This document shows, piece after piece, positions 1 through 6,998 of a stretch of 9,860 nucleotides of DNA (the first letter of the stretch is position 1; each line of letters begins with the position of its first letter). The position numbers and the translations under genes were made by a program. Source of the stretch: an uncultured Erysipelotrichaceae bacterium (GTDB lineage: Bacteria; Bacillota_I; Bacilli_A; Erysipelotrichales; Coprobacillaceae); contig CALDMQ010000141.1 of the NCBI GenBank assembly GCA_937917505.1, forward strand, positions 1 to 9,860. The letters run 5' to 3'. The notes below the pieces were generated by a model, which saw only the letters and a list, made by a program, of their open reading frames with translations, did no database searches and was not told where the DNA came from.

Positions 1-503
1 CTTCTGTCATATAAATCGATAATTGCACTTAGATATAACTTTTGTTTTGAACCAACAATCTTGAATTCAGTTACATCTGTCGTCCATTTTTCAGTTGGTT
101 TGGATGCATAGAAATTTCTTGCCAATAGATTTTCTGCTGTTATTTGTGCTGTTGATTTCTTGTATTTGTTCTTCTTTCTTCGAATCACTGATTTAATACC
201 TAACATCTTCATGATTCTTCTGACTCTTTTTTTATTATAGTGCTTAGAATTCAACTTGTTGATCCATCTTGTCATTCTTCTATATCCTAAAATGTGATTA
301 AATCTCTCATTATATTCAATAATCAGATTGGCTAATTCATGATTTTCTAATTCTTCTTTAGTTTCTTTTCTATTAAGCCATTTATAATAACTGCATCTTG
401 GTACTCCAAGGACCTTACATATATAAGCAATACTCCAATTATATTCTTCATGTATTTCTTTAATAGTTATATATTTCGGTTCTTGCTTGTTTTTGGCGAA
501 TAT
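1..503 (-). CDS. IS3-family transposase OrfB, DDE integrase (5' portion; C-terminal part beyond window edge)
   Basis: This is the catalytic subunit of an IS3 transposase, normally made as an OrfAB fusion that cuts and joins the element ends. Read in the -1 frame relative to orfA, it gives a conserved N-terminal helical region (IKEIHEEYNWSIAYICKVLG, then SYYKW) and the GYRRMTRWIN stretch. A basic RRIMKMLGIKSVIRR segment follows, and then WTTDVTEF, which contains the first Asp of the DDE triad; the second Asp and the Glu lie outside the window. The frame is open from 512, after a TGA at 515-513, and has no ATG before the GYRR region. Expression therefore probably uses a -1 frameshift in the A5 run at 494-490, or a rare ATA start at 503. 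The part seen is intact, and there is no sign of decay. Confidence 0.85.
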   Translation of the reverse strand, partial: MFAKNKQEPKYITIKEIHEEYNWSIAYICKVLGVPRCSYYKWLNRKETKEELENHELANLIIEYNERFNHILGYRRMTRWINKLNSKHYNKKRVRRIMKMLGIKSVIRRKKNKYKKSTAQITAENLLARNFYASKPTEKWTTDVTEFKIVGSKQKLYLSAIIDLYDR

Positions 504-1198
504 CGCCTCCTTTCAACTTCCTTCAATTTTTTTAAGATGATATTCTCTCTTTCTTTATCTTCTAATTGACGCTTTAAACATGCATTTTCACGTTGTAATT
601 TTTCTAATTCAGTTAATTGAGATTCTTCTTTGCGTCTTCCTCGTTTATCAGTTAAACCAACTTCTCCTAATTCTAAATACTTCTTTACCCATTGATAAAC
701 CTGTGCATAAGAAACATCAAATGCCTTAGCTGCTAATTTATATTCTTTGTCATGATTCAAACAATATTGTACGATTTCAATTCTTTCTTCAAATGTTGTC
801 TTTCTTGATTTAGTCATGTAAATTTCTCCCTTTGGATTATAATCTTTTAATTCTTCATGACTATTATAACTGTTTATCCAATTTCGTAAAGTCGAGCGAG
901 ATGGAATATCATATTTCATCGATAATTCGAATAACGAACCATTACCAGCTAAATATTCTTTAATTATCATCTCTTTAAAATCTTTACTGTATTGTTTATT
1001 TCTTATTTTGTTGGTAAAAGCTTCTTCTCCATATTTATCATATTCAGCGATCCATTTTCTTACTGTCATTCCAGATTTCGCATTAGCTTCACTCATTCCT
1101 AAATCGATACATATTTGTGCAATACTTCTAGCTCCATTTTTATAATCTAAAACTGCTTGTACTTTTTCTTCTATAGAATAATTACTTTTTCTTCCCAT
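467..1198 (-). CDS. IS3-family OrfA, multi-helix-turn-helix DNA-binding protein (243 aa)
   Basis: OrfA binds the IS ends and joins the OrfB catalytic domain by frameshifting. Three HTH-like modules are visible in tandem: residues about 1-55 (YSIEEKVQAVLDY ... VRKWIAEY), 67-115 (YSKDFKEMIIKEYLAG ... LRNWINSY) and 130-178 (TTFEERIEIVQYCLNH ... VYQWVKKY). A coiled coil or leucine zipper follows at about 195-227 (LEKLQRENACLKRQLEDKER), the usual OrfA dimerisation element. At 243 aa it is longer than many OrfA proteins because of the extra HTH modules. The start is an ATG at 1198 with AAAGGAGG at 1217-1210, 11 nt upstream; that SD lies inside a terminal hairpin. The last part overlaps orfB in another frame. 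Confidence 0.88.
   Translation of the reverse strand: MGRKSNYSIEEKVQAVLDYKNGARSIAQICIDLGMSEANAKSGMTVRKWIAEYDKYGEEAFTNKIRNKQYSKDFKEMIIKEYLAGNGSLFELSMKYDIPSRSTLRNWINSYNSHEELKDYNPKGEIYMTKSRKTTFEERIEIVQYCLNHDKEYKLAAKAFDVSYAQVYQWVKKYLELGEVGLTDKRGRRKEESQLTELEKLQRENACLKRQLEDKERENIILKKLKEVERRRYSPKTSKNRNI
489..513 (-). promoter_or_regulatory. Probable -1 frameshift signal joining OrfA to OrfB
   Basis: A strong SD-like AAAGGAGG (513-506) inside orfA is followed 11 nt later by the run CCAAAAAC (496-489). In the orfA frame this reads CCA AAA ACA. Slipping back one base lets tRNA-Lys re-pair on AAA and continue as AAC AAG CAA in the orfB frame. The spacing resembles the internal SD that stimulates -1 frameshifting in E. 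coli dnaX. The slip heptamer is not the canonical A AAA AAG. The alternative is direct orfB initiation at ATA 503, but only 2 nt separate that codon from the SD, which is short. Confidence 0.5.
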
Positions 1199-1206
1199 AA
1201 GAAAAG

Positions 1207-1260
1207 ATTCCTCCTTTCGTAAACAACTTTATTTATTTTAGTTGTCTACTTTGGAGGAAT
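1207..1260 (-). repeat. Terminal inverted repeat/hairpin that buries the orfA ribosome binding site
   Basis: Outer arms ATTCCTCC and GGAGGAAT (1207-1214 with 1253-1260) pair perfectly over 8 bp. Inner arms at 1219-1227 and 1241-1249 pair over 9 bp in the minus-strand RNA with one G-U pair, around a 13-nt AT-rich loop (1228-1240). The downstream arm contains the GGAGG core of the orfA SD. RNA that begins upstream of the element, for example from yitT, would form the full stem and hide the SD, whereas RNA starting inside the element would lack the upstream arm. This resembles the protection of transposase genes from read-through described for other IS elements. A weak TAGACA/TGTTTA pair 17 nt apart lies in the same stretch and could be the element's own promoter. 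Confidence 0.6.
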
Positions 1261-1278
1261 CATATCATTGAGCTAGTT

Positions 1279-2145
1279 CTATAAATCAATATTAGGAAGT
1301 GTAAATCCCCTTCCTTTCACACTATGTATTTCACTACCAATAATAAAAGCTTCTGGATCTATTTGCCTAATAAGTTCATTTATTTGAGCATGTTCACGAT
1401 TATTAACAACACACAAGACAGCTTTTTGTTCATTTTGGAAATATCCTGTTGTAATATTCACAAAAGTACAACCACGATCTATTTCCTTAAAAATAGCCTT
1501 TGATATTTCCTCATATTTTGGTGAAATCACAAGCACCTGTAAATTCTTTTCGCCCAAGACAATTACTTTATCTAATACTGTATTCATAATAAAAACCGCA
1601 ATAATCCCATATAAAATACCTTCAAAATTTGAAAAGAAAACTTGTGATATTAAAATAACTGTATCAAAAATGTTAATCAATACAGAAATTGATATGTTTG
1701 TTTTATGATGAACAATTAATGGCGGTACATCCATACCACCAGTACTATATCCTAGCCTAAAGACAATTCCTAATCCTATGCCAATAAATATTCCTGCATA
1801 AATTGTGCATAATAAAATATCATTTGATAAATGAGATAATGCTGGAATAGATTCAAACAACTCTAGGAAAAAAGGAAATGCAAAAGAGCTTAAAACAGTA
1901 CCAGCCGCAAACCTTTTTCCTAGTATCATATAACCTAACACTAATGCAATCATGTTAATAATGAAAACAACTGTCGTATAATCAATTGGTATCAATTGAC
2001 TTATCAAAAGTCCTATTCCCGTTGCCCCACCAACGATTAAATCAATCGGTATTGCGAATGCAGCATATCCAAAAGCAACACATGCATTACCAAACAAAAC
2101 CAAAACAATATCTAATATAATTCTCTTTAAGCTATGCCCATGCAT
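1279..2145 (-). CDS. yitT: YitT-family membrane protein (DUF161 plus DUF2179)
   Basis: This integral membrane protein belongs to a family common in Firmicutes; its biochemical role is not established. The first ~190 residues contain about five to six hydrophobic segments with the typical GYAAFAIPIDLIVGGATGIG region and a RLGYSTGGMD motif. The last ~80 residues form a soluble DUF2179 domain (GCTFVNITTGYF, then AVLCVV and DPEAFIIGSEIHSVKGRGF). The chosen start is the ATG at 2145, giving 288 aa: it has AAGGAGG at 2159-2153 with 7-nt spacing, while the longer reading would start inside prfB without an SD. The ATG overlaps the prfB stop by one base (TAATG), indicating translational coupling. The stop is TAG, and the IS begins about 17 nt later. 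Confidence 0.9.
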   Translation of the reverse strand: MHGHSLKRIILDIVLVLFGNACVAFGYAAFAIPIDLIVGGATGIGLLISQLIPIDYTTVVFIINMIALVLGYMILGKRFAAGTVLSSFAFPFFLELFESIPALSHLSNDILLCTIYAGIFIGIGLGIVFRLGYSTGGMDVPPLIVHHKTNISISVLINIFDTVILISQVFFSNFEGILYGIIAVFIMNTVLDKVIVLGEKNLQVLVISPKYEEISKAIFKEIDRGCTFVNITTGYFQNEQKAVLCVVNNREHAQINELIRQIDPEAFIIGSEIHSVKGRGFTLPNIDL

Positions 2146-3196
2146 TATTCTTCCTCCTTCACCATAGATTTCAAATAAGCATAAATACAATCATCTAAAG
2201 CACCATCTAAAATAGCCTTAGGATTATTACTTTCATAACCACTACGATTATCTTTTACCAAAGAATAAGGGTGTAAAACATAAGAACGAATTTGACTTCC
2301 CCATTCAATTGCTTTTTGTTCACCTTTAATATCACTTAATTGTGTTGCTTGTTCCTCTAACATCTTTTGATAAAGTTTTGTTTTCAACATAATCATCGCT
2401 TGTTATGTGTAATACGAATAGCCGAATCTGTTTTATTGATATGTTGTCCTCCAGCTCCAGATGCACGATAAGTATCAATTCTTAAATCACTTTGATTAAT
2501 TTCAATTTCAATCTCATTATCAAACTCTGGCATAACATCAACTGATGCAAAAGATGTATGTCTTCTCTTTGAAGAATCAAATGGAGAAATACGCACTAAA
2601 CGATGAACACCTTTTTCAGCTTTTAAATGTCCATAAGCATTATATCCACTTATACGCATTGTGACTGATTTTAACCCTGCTTCTTCACCATCAAGATAAT
2701 CTAAAACCTCTACTTTAAATCCTTTTTTATCACCATATCTTTGGTACATACGCATTAACATCGCAGCCCAATCTTGTGATTCAGTTCCCCCTGCACCAGG
2801 ATGAATTTCTAAAATCACATTATGATGATCATATTCACCTGAAAACAATAAAACTTTTTCAAATTCACCTAATTCCTCTTGAAAAACATTATAGTCTAAT
2901 TCAAGTGCTTCTTCAAAATCAGAATCTCCAGTCTCTTTAACAAGTTCTAATGTTTCTAATAATTCTGTATAAGATGATTCAAGATGCTCATATGTTTCTA
3001 CATTCTTTTTCATCTCATTTAATTGATCATATATTTTTCTTGCATGATCTTGATCATTCCAAAAATCTTCTGCTAACGTTTGAATTGTCAATCCTTCAAT
3101 TTCTCTTCTTAAAGCCTCAATATCAATAGAAACAAATAATTCATCTAGTAATAAACGGGCTTTTTCAAGCCCATTCTTTATTTCATATAACTCCAT
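2145..3196 (-). pseudogene. prfB: Peptide chain release factor 2, broken by an internal deletion and frameshift
   Basis: RF2 recognises UGA and UAA stop codons on the ribosome and triggers peptide release. The first part (3196 to 2393, 267 codons) has the PCRF domain, the SPF stop-recognition tripeptide at residues 204-206 and the GGQ catalytic motif at 249-251 (GAGGQHIN). It then reads ITHNKR and stops. The family C-terminus resumes in another frame at 2399 (AMIMLKTKLYQKMLEEQ ... GSQIRSYVLHPYSLVKD) and ends at TAA 2147-2145. From memory of the family, about 20 residues (the PTGIVV..C..ERSQ..N region) are missing; 8 nt remain where about 66 are expected, so the loss is of 3n+1 nt. The start ATG overlaps the secA stop (TAATG) and has AAAGGA upstream. 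No CTT-TGA programmed frameshift site is present near codon 25. An assembly error is possible. Confidence 0.88.
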
Positions 3197-5836
3197 TAAT
3201 TGTCCTTTAATTCAAATTCAATTTGAACAGAAGGAATTTGTTGTTCTTGTTCACTACCAGGTGCGATACCCATATGAACAATGTTTCTAGTAATATCTTC
3301 AGCAATTGACTTTGTCTTCGAACATATAGAAACCTTCTTCTGTATATTCTTGTAATGGATCTTTTTGAGCATAAGCTCTTAAATAAATACCATTTCTTAA
3401 TTTTTGCATAGCATCAATGTGATTAATCCATGAATGATCAATAACTCCTAATAAAACACGACGTTCATAATCAAGTTTAATTTCAGCAGGTAAATCTTTA
3501 TTAAAACGATTTTGATATTGTAAGAAAGCAATTTCTGATAAAGTTTCCATTAACTTATGAGAATCATTTCTTACAACTTCTTTATTTTTTGCAACTAAAG
3601 TCGCAAGCAACATATAGTTCTTTGAAACATATTGAATAGCTCCATCCACATCAACAACTTCTTCTTTACCATCTTGTCTCGTAAATTTACGAACTGTTAA
3701 TTCAACAGCTTGTTCAAACATACCTTTAATAATTGGACCCAAATCTTCTTGTGACATAATATCATCACGTTCTTTATACATGATTTCACGTTGTTGACGC
3801 ATAATATCATCATATTGTAATAATTGTTTACGAATGTCGAAGTTTTGTCCTTCAACACGTTTTTGTGCATTTTCAATAGATTTTGTAACCATCTTACTTT
3901 CGATAGCTTCATCATCTAAATAGTTTTGAGTTAATTGTTGAACTCTTTCACCAGCAAATCTTTGCATTAATTCATCTTCAAAAGATACAAAGAATAATGA
4001 ACAACCTGGATCCCCTTGACGACCAGAACGTCCTCTTAACTGATTATCAATACGTCTTGACTCATGTCTTTCACTACCAATAACCATTAAACCACCAATT
4101 TCATGAACACCTTCACCTAATTTGATGTCAGTACCACGACCAGCCATGTTAGTCGCAATAGTTACAGCCCCCATAACACCAGCTTTTTCAATAATCAAAG
4201 CTTCTTTAGCATGATTTTTTGCATTCAAAACATTGTGTTTAATACCACGTTTATTTAACATCTTGCTTAATAATTCAGAAGTTTCTACAGATACAGTACC
4301 TAATAAGATAGGTTGCCCATAAGCATGGCGTCTTTCAACCTCATCACAAATCGCACGATATTTTGCAGATTGTTTAGCAAAGACTAAATCTGGTTTATCA
4401 TCTCTAATAACAGGTTTATTTGTAGGAATTTCAATAACACGCATGTTATAGATTGTTCTAAATTCTTCTTCTTCAGTTTTTGCTGTACCTGTCATACCAG
4501 CCAATTTATTAAATAATCTAAAGAAATTTTGATAAGTAATTGTTGCTAGTGTAACAGTTTCTTCTTTGATTGGTACACCTTCTTTAGCTTCTAATGCTTG
4601 ATGTAATCCATCACTATAAGCACGACCTGGCATTACACGACCAGTGAATTGATCAATAATCATAATACTTGCATTACGTATATCATGACTTCCATCTTCT
4701 GTCGCAATCATGTATTCAACATCTTTTGTCATTGTATAGTTTGCTTTTAATGCTTGATTAATATGATGCACTAATGCTGTATTAGCTGGATCATATAAGT
4801 TATCAAGTTTGAAATTCTTTTCAGCCTTACCAATTCCTTGAGGCGTTAAAGTCACTGTCTTACTTTCAATATCAACTTCATAATCTTTATCAGCAGTCAA
4901 TGATTTCACAAATTTATCTGCTTGTACATATTGCATTGCAGTATTTTTCTTACCGCCTGAAATAATCAATGGTGTTCTTGATTCATCAATTAAGATTGAG
5001 TCAACTTCATCAACTAAAGCATAGTTTAATGGTCTTAAGACTTTATCTTTTAAAGAAGTCACCATATTATCACGAAGATAGTCAAATCCTAATTCCGCAT
5101 TTGTTGTATAAGTTACATCACAACTATATTCAATTCTCTTTTCATCATTAGATAAACCATGTTTATTCAACCCAACAGACAAACCTAAGAATTCTAAAAC
5201 CTTACCATTTTCAGTTTTATCACGTTCAGCCAAATAATCATTAACAGTTACAACATGAACACCTTTTCCTTCCAAGGCATTTAAATAAACTGGGAAAATA
5301 GATGTTAAAGTTTTTCCTTCACCAGTTTTCATCTCTGCAATATCGCCATTATGCAATGATATAGCACCCATAAGTTGCACTTTAAATGCTTTTAATTTCA
5401 AACATCTCCATGCTGCTTCTCTTACAACAGCAAATGCTTGAAGTAAAATATCATCTAAAGTTTTCCCACTATCAAGTAAACCTCTTAGAATTTCTGTTTG
5501 TCCTGCTAATTCAACGTCATCCATAGCTTCGTATTGAGGTTCTAAATCAATGATTTGTAAAGCTTGTTTTTCTAATTTCTTTAAAATCTTTGTATCTTGA
5601 GAAAACGCACTTTTAATACTACTAAATAACCCTTTCTTTTCTTTTTGAGGTGTTGTATTAAAAGGTAGTGGTTCTGCTTTCTTTTCAATATTTTCAAATG
5701 TTTCTACAACAATATCTTCACCTAAATCATCACTTAAATCCACAATTTCTGCATCCGGATTTAATCCTAATGATTCAAGTTCTTTTGCTTCTTTCTTTTT
5801 TAATTGTTTTCTAATTTCTTGCTTTTTACTTGCCAT
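3196..5836 (-). CDS. secA: Preprotein translocase ATPase SecA, with a frameshift near the C-terminus
   Basis: SecA is the ATPase motor that drives unfolded proteins through the SecYEG channel. From the ATG at 5836 (AAAGGAGA 7 nt upstream) visible motifs include Walker A MKTGEGKT at 169-176, DEVD at 276-279 followed by DESRTPLIISG, TNMAGRGTDIKLGEG, RRIDNQLRGRSGRQGDPG, and the two-helix finger region LRNGIYLRAYAQKDPLQEY. The frame runs to Val843 and ends as VNC with TGA at 3301-3299. The expected tail (IAEDITRN ... VQIEFELKDN, 36 residues) continues in another frame from 3306 to the TAA at 3198-3196, so a loss of 3n+2 nt is implied, for example one copy of a CAATT tandem. The protein has an extra charged N-terminal stretch of ~66 residues (MASKKQEIRKQLKKKEAKE...) and lacks the usual C-terminal Cys-rich SEC-C zinc motif even when the frame is restored. 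It is the first gene of the operon. Confidence 0.95.
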
Positions 5837-5872
5837 GAAGCTATCTCCTTTCATGCATACTAAAACGTAATA

Positions 5873-5881
5873 ATTATATCA
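5873..5881 (-). promoter_or_regulatory. Extended -10 promoter of the secA-prfB-yitT operon
   Basis: The minus strand reads TGATATAAT, a perfect extended -10 (TGnTATAAT), about 36 nt upstream of the secA ATG. No good -35 is visible at 16-18 nt, which is normal for extended -10 promoters. It would give a leader of roughly 30 nt carrying the AAAGGAGA site. No other promoter is apparent before prfB or yitT, both of which overlap the gene upstream of them. Confidence 0.55.
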
Positions 5882-5941
5882 TAATCTCATAAGAATAAAA
5901 AGAAATAATCACAAAAACGCACAAACACCCACTTTATAAAC

Positions 5942-5962
5942 AAAAAACCTGCCTCAGCAGGT
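5942..5962 (-). terminator. Rho-independent terminator after the cold shock gene
   Basis: The minus strand forms the stem ACCTGC/GCAGGT (arms 5962-5957 and 5952-5947) with a TGAG loop, followed directly by a run of T. It lies 12 nt past the cold shock gene stop. It separates that gene from secA and has no T run in the other direction, so it acts only on the minus strand. Confidence 0.85.
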
Positions 5963-5974
5963 GAAAGAACATTA

Positions 5975-6172
5975 TTAAACCTTCATAACATTTTTTGCTT
6001 GCAAACCACGGTCACTTTGATAAAGTTCAAATTCTACAACTTCACCTTCATTTAAAGACTTATATCCATCTTGAACAATTTGACTGTAATGTACAAAAAT
6101 ATCCTTACCTTCTCCTCTATCAATGAATCCAAATCCTTTTTCAGCATTAAACCATTTTACTTTTCCTTGCAT
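5975..6172 (-). CDS. csp: Cold shock protein, CspA/CspB family (65 aa)
   Basis: This small single-domain OB-fold protein binds single-stranded RNA and DNA and melts RNA structure. Motifs: start MQGKVKWFNAEKGFGFI, with RNP1 KGFGFI at residues 12-17 and RNP2 DIFVHYS at 24-30; the domain ends GLQAKNVMKV. The length of 65 aa is typical. The ATG at 6172 was chosen because it starts the domain and has AAAGGAG at 6188-6182 with 9-nt spacing; a longer in-frame ATG at 6220 has neither support. It is a single-gene unit between the comFC hairpin and its own terminator. Paralogue identity (CspA, B, C or D) cannot be decided from this alone. Confidence 0.93.
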   Translation of the reverse strand: MQGKVKWFNAEKGFGFIDRGEGKDIFVHYSQIVQDGYKSLNEGEVVEFELYQSDRGLQAKNVMKV

Positions 6173-6205
6173 AATATCCAACTCCTTTACTTCATGGTCA
6201 TATGT

Positions 6206-6288
6206 ATTATATGCTACCATGTTTGAAAAATGACTCTAAATTTGTCGAGTTCATTTTTCTTTTTATATTCTTATTCGTAACTTTGTCG
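6206..6288 (-). promoter_or_regulatory. Candidate promoters of the cold shock gene
   Basis: Two options are visible. The distal one has GCGACA (6288-6283), 16 nt, then TATAAA (6266-6261), which would give an 80-nt leader, in keeping with the structured leaders of many cold shock genes. The proximal one is a perfect TATAAT (6211-6206) with no recognisable -35. Neither can be preferred from sequence alone. Nothing else was seen between the gene and the comFC terminator. Confidence 0.35.
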
Positions 6289-6329
6289 CATTTCATCATA
6301 TTTTCTTATAATTTGTATCAATATATCAA

Positions 6330-6352
6330 AAGAGGGAAGTCTTTTCCCTCTT
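6330..6352 (-). terminator. Hairpin terminator after comFC
   Basis: The minus strand forms AAGAGGGAA/TTCCCTCTT, a perfect 9-bp stem with a 5-nt loop, starting about 14 nt past the comFC stop. The T tract after it is short (TTTTGATAT counting from the stem), so efficiency is uncertain. A second overlapping palindrome, CCCTCTTAAGAGGG (6346-6359), could compete with the stem. Confidence 0.65.
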
Positions 6353-6365
6353 AAGAGGGATAATT

Positions 6366-6998
6366 TCATTCAACTTTTTTTGATAAAACTAAAATATCAA
6401 TACTTTGAGGTGAGTATTCTTTAACTAATTTGAAACATGCTTTTAATGTAGCACCCGATGTCATGACATCATCAACAAGCACAATCTTCTTCCCCTTTAA
6501 CAATTCACCATTTCTTATACCAATCCTATTCTCCACTTCTTGTCTTTCTTGATACGATAATGAACTTTGTTTGTATTTTTCCTTCTTATATAATCCAGTA
6601 AAGACATGAGGACTTATTGTTTTCACAATTTCTTCAACTGGCGCAAATCCTCTTATTTGATTATCTTCTTCGTTGCTTGGGGCTATGACATATATATGAT
6701 TTCGGTATTTCTTTTGCAACTGTGGTTTATACAAGGCAAAAAACACATCTTTTAAAGCATAGTCATATAGACCTTTGTATTGAAATAACAAAGATTTAAA
6801 GAATTCATCGTAGGCATAAAGAATTGTTAAAGGTACTTCATTCCATATTTCGTGTAGGTGGAGTGTATGAAATTTTTTAATACAATTACTACATATTGGG
6901 AGGGAATTCAAAATGTGAACGAACGAAATATTTTTGAGTATAGGTTCTAAACAAATTAAACAGACATCCGATTGAGCCTTTTGATGATGCTTACACAT
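6366..6998 (-). CDS. comFC: ComFC-family amidophosphoribosyltransferase-like competence protein
   Basis: ComFC/GntX-type proteins act in natural transformation, working with the ComFA helicase on incoming single-stranded DNA. The protein has an N-terminal four-Cys zinc knuckle (C13-x2-C16 and C36-x2-C39) and a C-terminal PRTase fold with the phosphoribosyl-pyrophosphate motif VLVDDVMTSGAT at 173-184. The length of 210 aa is normal for the family. The ATG at 6998 lies inside comFA (43-nt overlap) and is preceded by AAGGA about 10 nt upstream; no later start would keep the first Cys pair. Its stop codon is TGA, the only clear TGA-terminated intact gene here, which matters because prfB is broken. 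Confidence 0.9.
   Translation of the reverse strand: MCKHHQKAQSDVCLICLEPILKNISFVHILNSLPICSNCIKKFHTLHLHEIWNEVPLTILYAYDEFFKSLLFQYKGLYDYALKDVFFALYKPQLQKKYRNHIYVIAPSNEEDNQIRGFAPVEEIVKTISPHVFTGLYKKEKYKQSSLSYQERQEVENRIGIRNGELLKGKKIVLVDDVMTSGATLKACFKLVKEYSPQSIDILVLSKKVE

Larger units (their letters stand above)
1..1262 (-). mobile_element. IS3-family (IS150-like group) insertion sequence, one end; other end lies outside the window
   Basis: The element consists of a helix-turn-helix orfA (467-1198) followed by an overlapping orfB in the -1 frame (from about 503 leftwards), the classic IS3 layout. The visible orfB carries the first catalytic Asp of the DDE integrase core. The upstream terminus is inferred at about 1262 because a TG dinucleotide there begins a long inverted repeat (1207-1260), and the yitT stop codon is only 17 nt beyond. 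The exact terminus and the target duplication cannot be fixed, since the other end is not in view. The element points the same way as the secA-prfB-yitT operon, so operon transcripts could run into it. Confidence 0.85.

Noticed and set aside
523..532. A7 run in orfA as the -1 frameshift site for OrfAB
   Set aside because: Slipping -1 there leads to a TGA at 515-513 before the orfB domain, so it cannot produce the fusion.
2393..2410. Translational bypass or intron at the prfB break
   Set aside because: Sequence is missing rather than inserted, so neither hopping nor splicing could restore the lost residues.
2393..3301. UGA reassigned to tryptophan, explaining the TGA codons that interrupt prfB and secA
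   Set aside because: Tryptophans in the intact and frame-restored proteins are encoded by TGG where checked, no in-frame TGA occurs inside the long conserved genes, and reading through the TGAs does not restore the family sequence because the frame is wrong.
4969..5151. Small plus-strand open frame antisense to secA
   Set aside because: It overlaps a conserved part of secA, has no ribosome binding site and encodes a low-complexity protein typical of a shadow frame; similar frames opposite comFA (7672-7914, 7984-8178) and within secA (3697-3915) were dropped for the same reasons.
6271..6278. TACGAATA on the minus strand upstream of csp, identical to the streptococcal SigX competence box
   Set aside because: A single AT-rich 8-mer is expected by chance at this scale, it precedes a cold shock gene rather than comFA, and no such box precedes comFA.
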